Positions 8,374 through 18,282 of a stretch of DNA of 64,000 nt are shown here, one piece after another. A model generated the notes under the pieces. That model searched no databases. It saw nothing but the letters and a program-made list of their open reading frames with translations, and was not told the origin of the DNA. How positions within the stretch are numbered: the stretch's first letter is position 1; every line of letters starts with the position of its first letter. The stretch is from Selenia dentaria (Eukaryota; Arthropoda; Insecta; Lepidoptera; Geometridae): assembly GCA_917880725.1 (NCBI GenBank), contig OU862900.1:21380385-21444384 (forward strand), read 5' to 3'. A program made the translations under genes and the position numbers.

Positions 8374-11300
8374 ATGTATAGTGTAATCCAGTTTGCGGAT
8401 AGTGAAGGTGGAACTGTATCAATAGCAAAGGACACTTGGCTTACACCGCGTAAGACGGAGGTTTATTGGCCTCCGACTAAACAAAGCAAGTTATTTAACA
8501 AAATATTAGAGGACAGCGCTTCTCCTGATACTAAAAACTGGAAACTCTATGCAGTTCAAAGGGTTTTTTATGAGACAGGCAAGTACACCAATACACCAAC
8601 ATACACCGTAGTTAGCCAGCCCACTTTTGTGCACCTCACTACTGATTAATAAACTTTTTTACCCATGCGGTGCGTTCCTGCAAACCTTCAGCCAAGACAA
8701 ATTTTGGTCTAAGCGCGGATACACGCCGTTCCAGCACTCCAATCGAGCTTTAATTAGATTCTGGCAAGATTTGATCATACCCGTTCTGGGCGACCTGTCA
8801 GAGCTAATTTGGCTCTGCCTAGCCAAAATTTTACTACCTTTTGAATCGGACAAATCTTGGCTAGCTGTAATATGTGACAGATTCTACAACAAACAATAAA
8901 TTATGTACAAGCTAAGCCAAGGATTAGTTATTACAATGCTATCATTGCTTAATTACATAATGGGGCTCATTCCAAAACATACAGAAAATATTCGATCACT
9001 TAAATTCATCGCTGTCAATTTCCTATTTTGACAGTAGCTGTAAAGGTTGTTCCAGGCACATAAGAGCAAATCTAGCTTGACCAATGTTTGGCCCGGCCTT
9101 GTAAGAACGTGCGCATGGGTTGTCAGGCTTGATTTCCCCACGTTATTTAGTAGGTTATTTTACCGCCTCAGTCCAGTCGCCTTAAACGACTCATAAGCGG
9201 TAAAATACCAGAAGGTGGGCAGCAGTGCCTTCTGAGAAACTGCTCTTATACTGCAAACTACAAATCATTTACAGCTATCAATACATTTATGAATGAAACA
9301 TAATAGATACTTAGTAAGAGCACGCTGCATAATGGTTGTTATGACTACATGTATTGTTTGTTGGCTTTATAGATGACCTAGAAAAGGCAAAAAAAAAACT
9401 TAAGCTTGCAGAAGACACATCTGACTTGCAAAGTCAAGCTGAAGATGACAATGCAAAAGTCAGACCTAAAAAAAAAAACAGTCGTTACATAAGCAGCAGC
9501 AGTGAAGATGAAAATGACAAGCATTTGAGGCCACCACCTTTAAAGAAAAAATATGAAATCACTGCAAGAACTGTCAAGCCAAGTAAACATTTATTACATG
9601 AAAATAGCCTTATACTATATATGATATTGTAAATTATGTTTTGCTTTTATAGATGTGAAACCAAAACTGTCAAATGATGCTGACCTCTCACTTAAACAGA
9701 CTACTCCGGTAACACAATGTGAGTATGCTTATATTGATTATTAATGCTTATACTTATTTTGAAGCAGTGATGGCTCAGTGGCATTGGCTATGGACTGCCG
9801 CGCAGCAGGTCCATGGTTCGAATCCCGCCCAGAGCTTGAGCTTCACCGCATGGTGGAAGGGCATTTTGCAAATGCCCGCCTGGCTAGCGACCACCCTCAG
9901 GTAGAAAAATCTGTCGCCAAGCACTTAACGGTGTGTTCCGCAGCAGTCCTTGAGAGCCAGTGAAATTACAGGCACATGAGACTTAATAACTATGTCTCAA
10001 GGTGACGGGCGCAGTGCAATTCGTGACTTGTGACGAAATGCATCTGTTATAGGCAGAGGTTAGTCCGCTCAACATCAGGTGGGCCTCGAGCTTGTTCTGT
10101 CACAATAATATAAAAAAATATATTTGAAATCAAATTATAAAGCTCACTTACATCATTAATCCAATATTATTTCTATTTTTATCAACATCCAAGTATACTT
10201 ATAGTTGTAGGTACTTTATTGTGAACTATGGCCTGCTTGTGGCTTCGCCTTTATTGTTTTCATGTGTAATTTTGTTTATTTGCCTGTTCTTTAAATGTGT
10301 AGTTTGTGTATCGCATTTAAACTAATCACTTCACTGGGATATAGCATATCTGCCTCCTTTCAGGATATCTTCCATCTGTGTACTAAACTTCAGCAAAATT
10401 GATCCAGTACTTTTGTCATGATTGAGCTACAAATAATCGATTTAACATCCAAAACTGTCCCATTCAATATATGTCAAATGTTATTACTTTTAATGTTATT
10501 TTATTACTAATTATATAGTGTATAATAATAAATACTATTATAATAATTATATTGTGGTAATATTTAAATGTTTACAGATAACAGGGACAATCAGCTCAAG
10601 GAATTACATTTGTCACTCAACGAGACCCCTTCTTTAAACCTGGACTTTTCTACTACCAGTAGTGAGTTAATGGGTAAGCTATATGACATTCACATTCCTA
10701 TGTAACACAAAAGGTGTTACATGAAGTTTGAATAGAGTACACATATGTTAAGATATTAGAATTTCTTTAATTTACTTTTAGGGTAACCATACCTACCTCA
10801 AAAGAAACAAGGAACTATTGAGTATCTTAAATGTTTCTATGAGATCTCCCCGTTTTCTTTGCTGATGTAGTAAGGTTGAGCTCAAGATATATACTCAAGT
10901 AAACAGCCAAACACTGATAATTTGGCAGGTAGGTAGGTACCTAGTTTATGGTGAGTAGACATCAGCTAAGATAGGTTTTTTGACAATACCCATGGGATTG
11001 GGAATAAATCTTAGTAATACAGCTAGTATCTAAATAATGTGTATTTTAGATAAAATGTATGGTAAATAATTTATGCACGTTTTTCAGTTTTGGAAAAAGA
11101 AACGGGACTACTAGCGGATCCAGTTCTAAATAGCCCTCATCAGTCACATCTCAAATCATGGGATAGTATTCCCGCATCACCATCAGGCGTTGGTAAACTA
11201 ACAGGTATCTTAATTTAATTTGCTTTAATTAATAACCATTAAAATTTTAGATCTTATTTAAGCTCTTTATGAAAATTAAAAAAGTATTCTTAAAGAAACA

Positions 11301-14300
11301 TAATTTAATATGATCTTCAAATCTGTTTCTAGTTTTATGATATAATTATTTTATGATGATTGATATAATACTAACTTTTTTTACAGCGTACCAATCCAAA
11401 GTGTTGTCTTTATTGTCCATAATAAGGACACAAAATGAACAATTGCTTAATATGTTAAATAAGCCAAGCAAAGGAGCAGCCCAACTTAAACAGGAATTTA
11501 TATTTCCTTTAAAAAATGAAGGAGATGTGGGCAACACAGAGGCTTTACTGATCAATAAGGATCATTATGATAATCTGGTATGATTACTTTAATAGCATTA
11601 ATATTTCAGTCCTTTGACATTTGTTAAAATGACAAGTTTGAAATGTTAAAATGACAAGTTAGTTACAAATTACTGTTATTTCAGGTAAACCACTTGAAAA
11701 ATTTAGGCGGCCGTGAGTTTTCTTCGAAGGTGTTCCGGATCCTAAAATTCATTTTCACTGATGAACTAGCAGCTCAATATAACTTCTATGGGAAACGATC
11801 TTCTAAGAGACCATTTTGTCAACTTCGCCTGAAAAGTGCCATTGTGGGTAAGTTCAAATTTATTTCCAATCCTAAAATTGTGTCAATACTGACTGCAATA
11901 TTGCAGTTAAAATGCAGTTACAGTGTTAACTGCTATGAAATCCCATATAATGCAGGGGTCAAGATAGTAGGCCTTTGTTCTCTGAAAATCATTATACATA
12001 TATTTACTGAGACAAACAGTAAAGTAATATTTATTGCAAAACTGTCAGTACAATACGGTCAGTACAAACTGTCAGTACAGTAGTTATTTTATTATGTGAA
12101 CCCATGGTACCAAGTATGTCTGTACTAAATTTCATCAAAATTCATCAAGTAGTTTCACAGTGTGTGTGCAAAACAAACAAAAATTAAAAAAAAATATTTT
12201 TGCATCTGTTATAGTAGATCCAACCGTTTATCCTCTTTTTGACAGCACCAATAGAACGTAACATGACGATGCTACGCAAAAGTTAACTTATAAATGCGAG
12301 GTTTTAAAAATATGACAACTGCTTAAATTTGCTCCTTGATCCCGTATAATAATCATCTTTCACAAAATGAGTCCATAAGTGCAGTAGTTTTTTTATAAAT
12401 TCCATAAAATAACAAACGTTTTTAAAAAATTACGTTCTATGGCTATCAACATAGTGATGTTACGAAGTTACGATTGAGATATCGATATTGTTTATGAACT
12501 ATTTTTACACGGGTGTTTTCCGTTCTCGGCACATAATATCGGATTTATTTTTATGTAAAACCGTTATATTGATGCGCCTCAGGAAAACATACAGCATTAT
12601 TTGAAGACGTGTTTATCTCCTGGTGTATATCCAAAAAAGAACAAGGTTATGATGACTATGATGATTACAAGTACAAGTCATACTTGACGAAGCTGTTACC
12701 GGTTAAATCTGGGATGGCCAGCGAGCAACACGGAAGGGAGTAGGCATACACAGCGTTTCCCCTCTGTCAAAGTACAAGTCCGCATGGACCATGGAGTTTG
12801 ATAATATACTGTGGGGTGAGGGCGGGGCTAGATTTGTGAATGGTGCTTTATTTTTTATGTGTTAGTGATTTGGTTGTGTGAGTATGATCGGCAATGGATC
12901 GGTACAGGTATGTTTTGTATGTAATAGTGCGGCTTTGCGCTAGTGTGCAACTTCCCCTCCCGCAAGAAATGACAGAAAGATTTGAACAATATTTTTTAGC
13001 TAAGGCTACTCCCTTCCGTGTTGCTCGCTGGGGATGGCAGACATTAAAGTCTGCCGTTTGGTACCAGAAAATAGTAAAGTTTGAGCAACCCCAATTCCAA
13101 TTTAAGCAAACGAAATCTAATCTTTTATTTTTATTTATTTATTAATCAAAATCAGATTCATCGTTGCTGTCACTCGAGCTATTGCCGACATTTATAATTA
13201 ATTGTTGACTCATATAATCTATCGCCACGTGTTTATCCCAATCTGCCATTATAGTTTCTTGTGTTTTTTGAATTACATTTTGCCAGCTTTCCGCAGTTAC
13301 TTTCACACATGCATTTTTTAATAAATTTACCATTTTGTTTGCCGTGAATGGGGGTTTTGTGTTATTTCTAGCAGCGTGTCCTTTAACTTGAGCCCATATT
13401 AATTCAATGGCATTGTATTGACAATGATAGGGTGGAAGTCTAAGAACCCAATGACCATGTTCTGCAGCTATTTCGTCGATCACATATCGTTTTGGGAAGT
13501 GTTTTTTTGTTCGTAATATATTTAGTAATTGTACTTTTAGTAAGGAGTTATCAACATTTTCACCATGTCGTTGAAGCCAGTCAATGATTACTTGTTTTTT
13601 GTCGGCCTGGGTCGGCATTTTATCAATTTGGCGTGAGTGATAGGATGCGTTATCCATAATAATAACTGACGGTTCTTCCAATGATTGTACCATTTCCTTA
13701 AACCAACTTTCGTAAACCTCAGAATTCATTTCTTCGTGGTGTTCTTCCTGTTTTTTTGGATTTAAAGGCCAACAAAGCATCTGGCATGAATCCTTTCACA
13801 GACCCTGCATGGCAAATGATTAGACGTTCTCCTTTTCCCATCGGTACTGAGGTAGTGGAAGCAGCGGTGTCATCAGTCCAGCTCTTAGACACTGTGTGGT
13901 TCGCATTCAGCCAAGTTTCGTCAGTGAAAACAACATTTGACCAATCTGTAATTTTTTTGGCTTCGCTCAAAAATTCGCAACGAGCAAAAGCTACGTCGCG
14001 ACGCTCCATCAATATTTTGCGTTTGTCCGATTTTTTATAAGTAAATCCAATTTCATTCAAGACCTTTACCAATGACGATTTTTGACCTCGGAACAAATCA
14101 CATTCACGCAAAGAAGCAACAAGTTTTTTAAGTGTTGGAACTTCTTTACGTAAGTAATAGTTATATATATGACGGCGTATAGCGTCTGCGTCAAAGTTGT
14201 CAACCGAAGTCACACGACGTGGTTGGCGTTTTTTCTTCGGCGTACGAAGCTTATTCTCCTGCATGCCGCTTGTTCCGTAGGCTTCGGTAGTAATTTTTGT

Positions 14301-15246
14301 AATCGTAGATGCACTAATACCTAACGCGGCCGCAACGCGCTCTCTCACTTGCGACAATGGTAAAAGCGGGCCGCCATTTTGATACTCTGCTTCAAAGTAA
14401 TTACGAAGCTTGATCACCATTTCTCTCGTCTGTCCTTTCAGCACTGATCCTTTCGGCATTTTATAGTTCCAATATAAAACTCAGCAAATAATTACTAGCA
14501 CGGGCGTCTTGTTGCGAGTGACAGTGACAAATACAAAACGGCGGTGGACCATTGAGTTTTACTACCTTGATAAAATACTACTGCTTACCCATAGACAAAA
14601 AAATTGGCAGTCATAGGAATTGCCGATAGAAGTGAAAACTTATAACTCAGAATTTGATAGCTTACCTTGGAAACTACACGGGTGTAACCGGACGGCGTGG
14701 CCTCGCCATCTGGGCATGGCCATCTAGAAATGCGTCAGCATTTCCCATTGGCTGATGCGTTTCTAGATGGCCATGCCATGACGGCCTGTCCACGCCCTTT
14801 CAACATTCCCCATTGGCTGACGTATTTCTAGATGGCCAATAGCCATCGTCATGGCGCCATTCCTAGGACTATTCTCTTTCCGCACAGACTCGATAGAAAA
14901 ATGAATCGAAATCGTGTCCACTATAATCACTTGGTCACAACACTTTAACTGACAAATTAGATCTGTCAAAAAGAGGATAAACGGTTGGATCTACTATAGT
15001 GGTAATAAATTATATAAATTTTCTGCATAATTTTGTTCAAATCACTTAAAAGTATAGAACTAATGTTTTATGTATTGACTAGCTGTATAGAAATAAAATC
15101 TGATTATAATTTTACAATATTCTCTTTTAGAAAGTGTCACCTCTACAACAGCAGCTACTGAAAAGGATGTGGAAGATAGTATCAAGACTTGGTTAAAGCA
15201 TGCTCCTGAAAGAATAACATATAGAAGGAACAAGATACATGAATAA
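8374..15246 (+). CDS. Eight-exon DUF4806-type protein carried by the transposon (387 aa)
   Basis: My exon model is 8374-8578, 9373-9582, 9653-9718, 10578-10673, 11088-11204, 11387-11577, 11685-11847 and 15131-15246. All junctions keep one open frame: 1164 nt, 387 residues plus stop. Introns are GT-AG except intron 1, which has a GC donor (ACAG|GCAAGT). The start MYSVIQFADSEGGTVSI and the YWPP motif form an N-terminal module known from such proteins. Next comes a Lys-rich linker with SSSSEDEND (likely nuclear). Then comes the DUF4806-like core in exons 6-7 (VNHLKNLGGREFSSKV, LAAQYNFYGK), and the end KTWLKHAPERITYR. Intron 3 holds a SINE and intron 7 the Sailor-type element, yet coding is unbroken. 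Function is unknown; a DNA-binding accessory role in transposition is inferred from position. A captured host gene is the alternative. Confidence 0.72.
9040..9245. repeat. Possible dispersed repeat in intron 1, with a short hairpin
   Basis: Inside intron 1, TATTTTACCGC (near 9157) and GCGGTAAAATA (near 9197) are inverted copies about 30 bp apart. They are followed by GGTGGGCAGCAGTGCCTTC, wording I associate with lepidopteran short repeats. No Pol III boxes were found, so its class is open. Confidence 0.3.
9765..10112 (+). mobile_element. tRNA-derived SINE in intron 3
   Basis: It has a Pol III A box, TGGCTCAGTGG (9771-9781), and a B box, GGTTCGAATCC (9815-9825), at tRNA-like spacing. A unique body of about 280 bp follows, ending in CTTGTTCTGTCACAATAATA and an A-rich tail. 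It lies within the DUF4806-type gene's third intron, in sense orientation, away from the splice sites. Confidence 0.85.
12719..13030. mobile_element. 312-bp hAT-type MITE inside the Sailor-type element
   Basis: The ends are inverted, starting CAGCGAGCAACACGGAAGGG on the left with its complement at the right end; the match covers about 25 bp. Outside both ends is exactly GGGATGGC (12711-12718 and 13031-13038), an 8-bp target duplication typical of hAT elements. It carries no transposase, so it would move only with help from elsewhere. Confidence 0.85.
13142..14459 (-). pseudogene. Sailor-type transposase with one frameshift
   Basis: This DDE transposase would cut and rejoin the element at TA sites. 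It is read in two overlapping frames: N-terminal 14459-13719 (246 codons) and C-terminal 13780-13142 (212 codons). A single frame change at about 13720-13780 separates them. The N-terminal half has a helix-turn-helix-like region (VRERVAAALGISASTITKI) and the first Asp in VVFTDETWLN. The second half has the second Asp in VIIMDNASYHS (residue 43 of that frame) and the Glu in QYNAIELIWAQVK (residue 126). That leaves 82 residues between them, hence DD82E, unlike DD34E Tc1 or DD34D mariner. The tail is acidic (SSSDSNDESDFD). All catalytic residues are present; only the frame is broken. Confidence 0.85.
14695..14850. repeat. Hairpin-forming repeats near the 5' end of the Sailor-type element
   Basis: CATGGCCATCTAGAAATGCG at 14715 and its near-perfect complement ending in CTAGATGGCCATG at about 14775 form 25-bp arms with an 11-bp loop. 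CCATTGGCTGA plus TTTCTAGATGGCCA recurs once more at about 14809-14842. They may be subterminal binding sites or a small palindromic insertion. Confidence 0.65.
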
Positions 15247-17344
15247 GATGTCAAAGATAAAAAACAAAACGAAGACCATAGTTGGACATAGGCAGTTAAT
15301 GAGAAGAGCAAATGAAAGTTCTCTATCTGAAATATCTTCTGTAGAAAATAGTAATTTTAATAATTTGCCATCTATTCCAACAAATTCTTTACTTTCACAC
15401 AGTTTTCATGATGATTTGGTTATGATAGAACACAATGTTACGAGCACTACTCATAATTTGCCATCTACCTCATCAAATGTATCTTTATCTCCTTCATCAC
15501 AAATTATTAATGATATTTCTAATACAGTATTATCTACTGATAATGATCGCATTAATTTTTGTGAAGAGAATTTCATATCTGAGCCAGATTCTGATGATTC
15601 AATAAAAGATTTAGATATAAAAACCAAATTGAAACACTGGGCAACTGTTCAGCATCAAATTCCGCACAATGCTATAGATAGCCTTCTCAAAATTTTATAT
15701 CCTGTATGCCCTGACTTACCAAAAGATAGCAGAACATTATTAAACACCCCAGTGCATATAGAGGTTTGTGATTTAGATACTGGAAAATTTGTGTATCTGG
15801 GTCTGCAATCTGAAATCCAGAAACGAATAAAATTATTTGCTTTGTCTAGTGATAAAGAAATAAAATTATCTTTCAATATTGATGGCCTACCCCTGTTTAA
15901 AAGCTCTAACACACAGTTATGGCCAATTTTAGCGTTGATTAAAAATTATCCATGTACTGGACCATTTGCTGTAGCTCTTTTTTGTGGTCATTCTAAACCC
16001 ACTCCGTTAGATGGTTTTCTCAAACAATTTGTACAAGAATTGTCAAACTTACTTGAAGAGGGTTTTGATTTCGAAAATATTCATTACACTGTTAAAGTTC
16101 ACAGTTTCATTTGTGATGCTCCAGCTAGAGCTTTTGTTAAATGTACTAAACAGCATGGTGGCTATTCTGCTTGCGACAAATGTATTGAGACTGGGGAATA
16201 CCGAGGTCGAGTAGTTTATGAAAGTGTATCAGCACAAAGAAGAACAGATGAATCATTTCGTATGCAAACGGATGAAGACCATCATGTTGGCGAGTCACCA
16301 CTTTTACGTCTCCCTATAGATTTAATATCGTCATTCCCAATTGAATATAATATGCATAATGTATGTCTTGGAGTAATGCGTAAGCTATTAAATATTTGGA
16401 TAAGTGGTGATTTAAATGTTCGGTTACCTAGTCGTTTAGTCAAAACTATATCTGAAAAACTTATTTACTCTGCATCATTTATACCAATTGAATTCAATAG
16501 AAAACCAAGAAGCCTAAGTGAAATAGCTAGATGGAAAACTACCGAATTTAGATTGTTTCTGTTATATGTGGGCCCAATTGTTTTGAAGAAAATCTTACCG
16601 CGGTCACTCTATGAAAATTTTTTACTATTTCATTCAGCAATTACTATTTTTTGTTCAAACAGACACATAGAAGACATTGGTATAGATTCTGCACAGGAAT
16701 TATTGTTAATGTTCATAAATCATTCAAAACTTGTTTATGGACAACACTTTTTAGTTTACAATGTCCACATGTTAAGTCATATAGGTGAAGATGTTCGTAT
16801 CTTTGTTGCACTTGACGAATATTCTGCATTTCCATTTGAAAATTATTTAAATATTTTGAAAAAACTAGTAAGATCACCCAACAAGCCGTTACAGCAAATT
16901 ATCAAAAGATTACAAGAAATTAATTCCCTGAAGTACAGTTCCTTATCAAAAATTGCTGTTTCAGAAAATAATAATTCAGGGCCTGTTCCTGAAGGAAATG
17001 TTTATGAGTGTTATAAAAAACTCACCTATAAGAGATACACCATGTGTGTTTCCGCATATCGAGAAGCTGATTGTTATTGTTTAACCAAGAATAAAAAAGT
17101 ATTTAAAATATACAATATTCTTAGAAAAGATTATATATTCGTTTATGGTAAGGAGTTCTTAAGTTATAGGCCATTTTTTGCGTATCCCTTTAATTCTATG
17201 GCTACTAATACCATGATTGTTAAAGAATTATCACATTTTACACTTATGTCTATTGATGACATTGTAACCAAATGTGTGCTTATCCCCAATGATGATTGTT
17301 ATATATGTATCCCTATGCTACACGATTACAGTAGTAAAATTTAA
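15239..17344 (+). CDS. CACTA/CMC-like transposase of the 12.6-kb element (701 aa)
   Basis: This is the likely enzyme for excision and integration of the element. Residues 1-130 are Ser/Asn-rich and unstructured. The catalytic region follows: D215 in NIDGLPLF, D293 in ICDAPARAF, a Cys pair C312/C315 (SACDKC) that may bind zinc, H373 in NMHNVCLGVMRKLL, and E534 in AFPFENYLNILK. The block RKPRSLSEIARWKTTEFR (420-437) and NVHMLSHIGEDVR (508-520) are shared with animal transposases of this type (family knowledge). No stop or frameshift appears in 701 codons. A stop at 15215-15217 in the same frame rules out a longer upstream frame, so the start is the ATG at 15239 or the one at 15248. It overlaps the end of the DUF4806-type gene by 8 nt. 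Confidence 0.88.
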   Translation: MNKMSKIKNKTKTIVGHRQLMRRANESSLSEISSVENSNFNNLPSIPTNSLLSHSFHDDLVMIEHNVTSTTHNLPSTSSNVSLSPSSQIINDISNTVLSTDNDRINFCEENFISEPDSDDSIKDLDIKTKLKHWATVQHQIPHNAIDSLLKILYPVCPDLPKDSRTLLNTPVHIEVCDLDTGKFVYLGLQSEIQKRIKLFALSSDKEIKLSFNIDGLPLFKSSNTQLWPILALIKNYPCTGPFAVALFCGHSKPTPLDGFLKQFVQELSNLLEEGFDFENIHYTVKVHSFICDAPARAFVKCTKQHGGYSACDKCIETGEYRGRVVYESVSAQRRTDESFRMQTDEDHHVGESPLLRLPIDLISSFPIEYNMHNVCLGVMRKLLNIWISGDLNVRLPSRLVKTISEKLIYSASFIPIEFNRKPRSLSEIARWKTTEFRLFLLYVGPIVLKKILPRSLYENFLLFHSAITIFCSNRHIEDIGIDSAQELLLMFINHSKLVYGQHFLVYNVHMLSHIGEDVRIFVALDEYSAFPFENYLNILKKLVRSPNKPLQQIIKRLQEINSLKYSSLSKIAVSENNNSGPVPEGNVYECYKKLTYKRYTMCVSAYREADCYCLTKNKKVFKIYNILRKDYIFVYGKEFLSYRPFFAYPFNSMATNTMIVKELSHFTLMSIDDIVTKCVLIPNDDCYICIPMLHDYSSKI

Positions 17345-17955
17345 CCCTGCTGTATAAACTTATATGTCAGAGAGGGGTCAAATTCGATAAAGTTCCTGCA
17401 CCTATAAATTCCAGTAACTGCAGATATCTGGTGGCCTCATTTTCAATTTTCTTCAGTGTCCCCTTTCAAAATGGCCCCTTTTTTAATTTAGTTCGAATAC
17501 TTAGCCGAAAGTTTATATTGACCGTTTAGTGCAATAAATCCAGAAGTCAGACCTTTAATTACATCTATAGGCAAAATTTGTGTAAGTTTGGTTACCATGT
17601 AATTACCATTCAACAAATCTTTATTATTAAATGTTTATAAATTAAAGACATTTTTTTTTCAAGCCTGTCTTCTCACTTCCACATTTGTAGGTCTTAATCA
17701 ATTACCATAATACATAGGTATTAGTCATGTGGGTGTTATTAATAAATTGTATATAAGTCTAAGACCGCTCTTGAGAACACATTTGAAGTGATGACCTGAT
17801 TGTCCCGAAGTTAACTTTTAAATATGTAATGTGGCACCTTTGGGCTTCAAGTGATACTTCGCATTTAAGAATGAACCTAAATACGACCTAAGGACAATAC
17901 TTCAAGTGCTTATACCCAAGAGTGATCTCAGATTTTAGTACAAATTAATAATATG
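17345..17955. other. 3' non-coding part of the transposon
   Basis: About 600 bp follow the transposase stop. AATAAATTGTATATA-type signals near 17741 could serve polyadenylation. No gene or nested element was recognised. Confidence 0.5.
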
Positions 17956-18281
17956 GGCCTAGAGACGTCAGTGTTAGACGTTTTAAAGACGTCAGTGTTA
18001 GACGTCCTACAGACGTCGACGTTGGACGTCATATAGACGTCAGTGTTAGACGTCCTACCGACGTCGACGTTGGACGTCCTACAGACGTCGACGTTGGACG
18101 TCATTTAGACGTCAGTGTTTGATGTCCTATAGACGTCTGTGTTCGACGTCCAAATGACGTCGTAAAGTGACGTCTTTAGGACGTGACAAACTGACGTCAT
18201 ATTAGGGTCTCACCGACGTCGTGGTATGACGTCAGTTACGTCGTGAGCAGACGTCAAAATGACGTCTAAATGCTACCTGGG
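17956..18281 (+). repeat. Right subterminal GACGTC array and terminal repeat
   Basis: About 21 GACGTC palindromes lie in about 310 bp. The inner part (17964-18150) is a 24-bp tandem unit built from two GACGTC sites, alternating GACGTCAGTGTTAGACGTCC and GACGTCGACGTTGGACGTCC types for about seven copies. The outer part is less regular, contains two full TGACGTCA sites, and ends TGCTACCTGGG at 18281. The right end is much denser in sites than the left. Confidence 0.9.
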
Positions 18282-18282
18282 A

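Larger units (their letters stand above)
12212..14996 (-). mobile_element. DD82E ('Sailor'-type) Tc1/mariner-superfamily element in intron 7
   Basis: The inverted repeats are perfect over 34 bp (12212-12245 and the complement ending at 14996), starting TAGTAGATCCAACCGTTTAT. TA lies on both sides (12210-12211 and 14997-14998), as for all Tc1/mariner elements. The transposase (13142-14459, minus) is frameshifted. The element sits in the seventh intron of the DUF4806-type gene, in antisense orientation, and contains a 312-bp hAT MITE. Perfect ends suggest a fairly recent insertion. Confidence 0.85.
5713..18281 (+). mobile_element. 12.6-kb CACTA/CMC-like DNA transposon with two apparently intact genes
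   Basis: The ends are inverted: the left begins CCCAGGTAGCAATATGACGT and the right ends GACGTCTAAATGCTACCTGGG. Both are flanked by AA (5711-5712 and 18282-18283), a 2-bp target duplication. Removing the element and one AA leaves LINE A open and in frame across the junction, an independent proof of the boundaries. Cargo: an eight-exon DUF4806-type gene (8374-15246) and a 701-codon transposase (15239-17344), both plus strand and apparently unbroken. Both ends carry GACGTC-rich repeats like the subterminal repeats of CACTA elements. Later insertions inside it are a hAT-like element (6870-7955), a SINE (9771-10107) and a Sailor-type element (12212-14996). Without them it would be about 8.4 kb. 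Superfamily (CACTA, Mirage or Chapaev branch of CMC) is inferred from the transposase and the 2-bp duplication. Confidence 0.88.

Noticed and set aside
8627..8899. A 90-codon ORF in intron 1 of the DUF4806-type gene
   Set aside because: It lies after the GC donor of exon 1, has no family features, and the spliced model gives a better explanation.
12894..13145. An 83-codon plus-strand ORF
   Set aside because: It crosses the right end of the hAT MITE, so it cannot be an old gene.
17956..18281. GACGTC array as a CRISPR-like repeat array
   Set aside because: The repeats are a tandem 24-bp unit without unique spacers, in insect DNA, and sit at a transposon end.
5713..18281. The large element as a Polinton/Maverick or Helitron
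   Set aside because: No DNA polymerase B, capsid, Rep or helicase gene, and the duplication is 2 bp rather than 6 bp or none. The transposase is of CACTA/CMC type.
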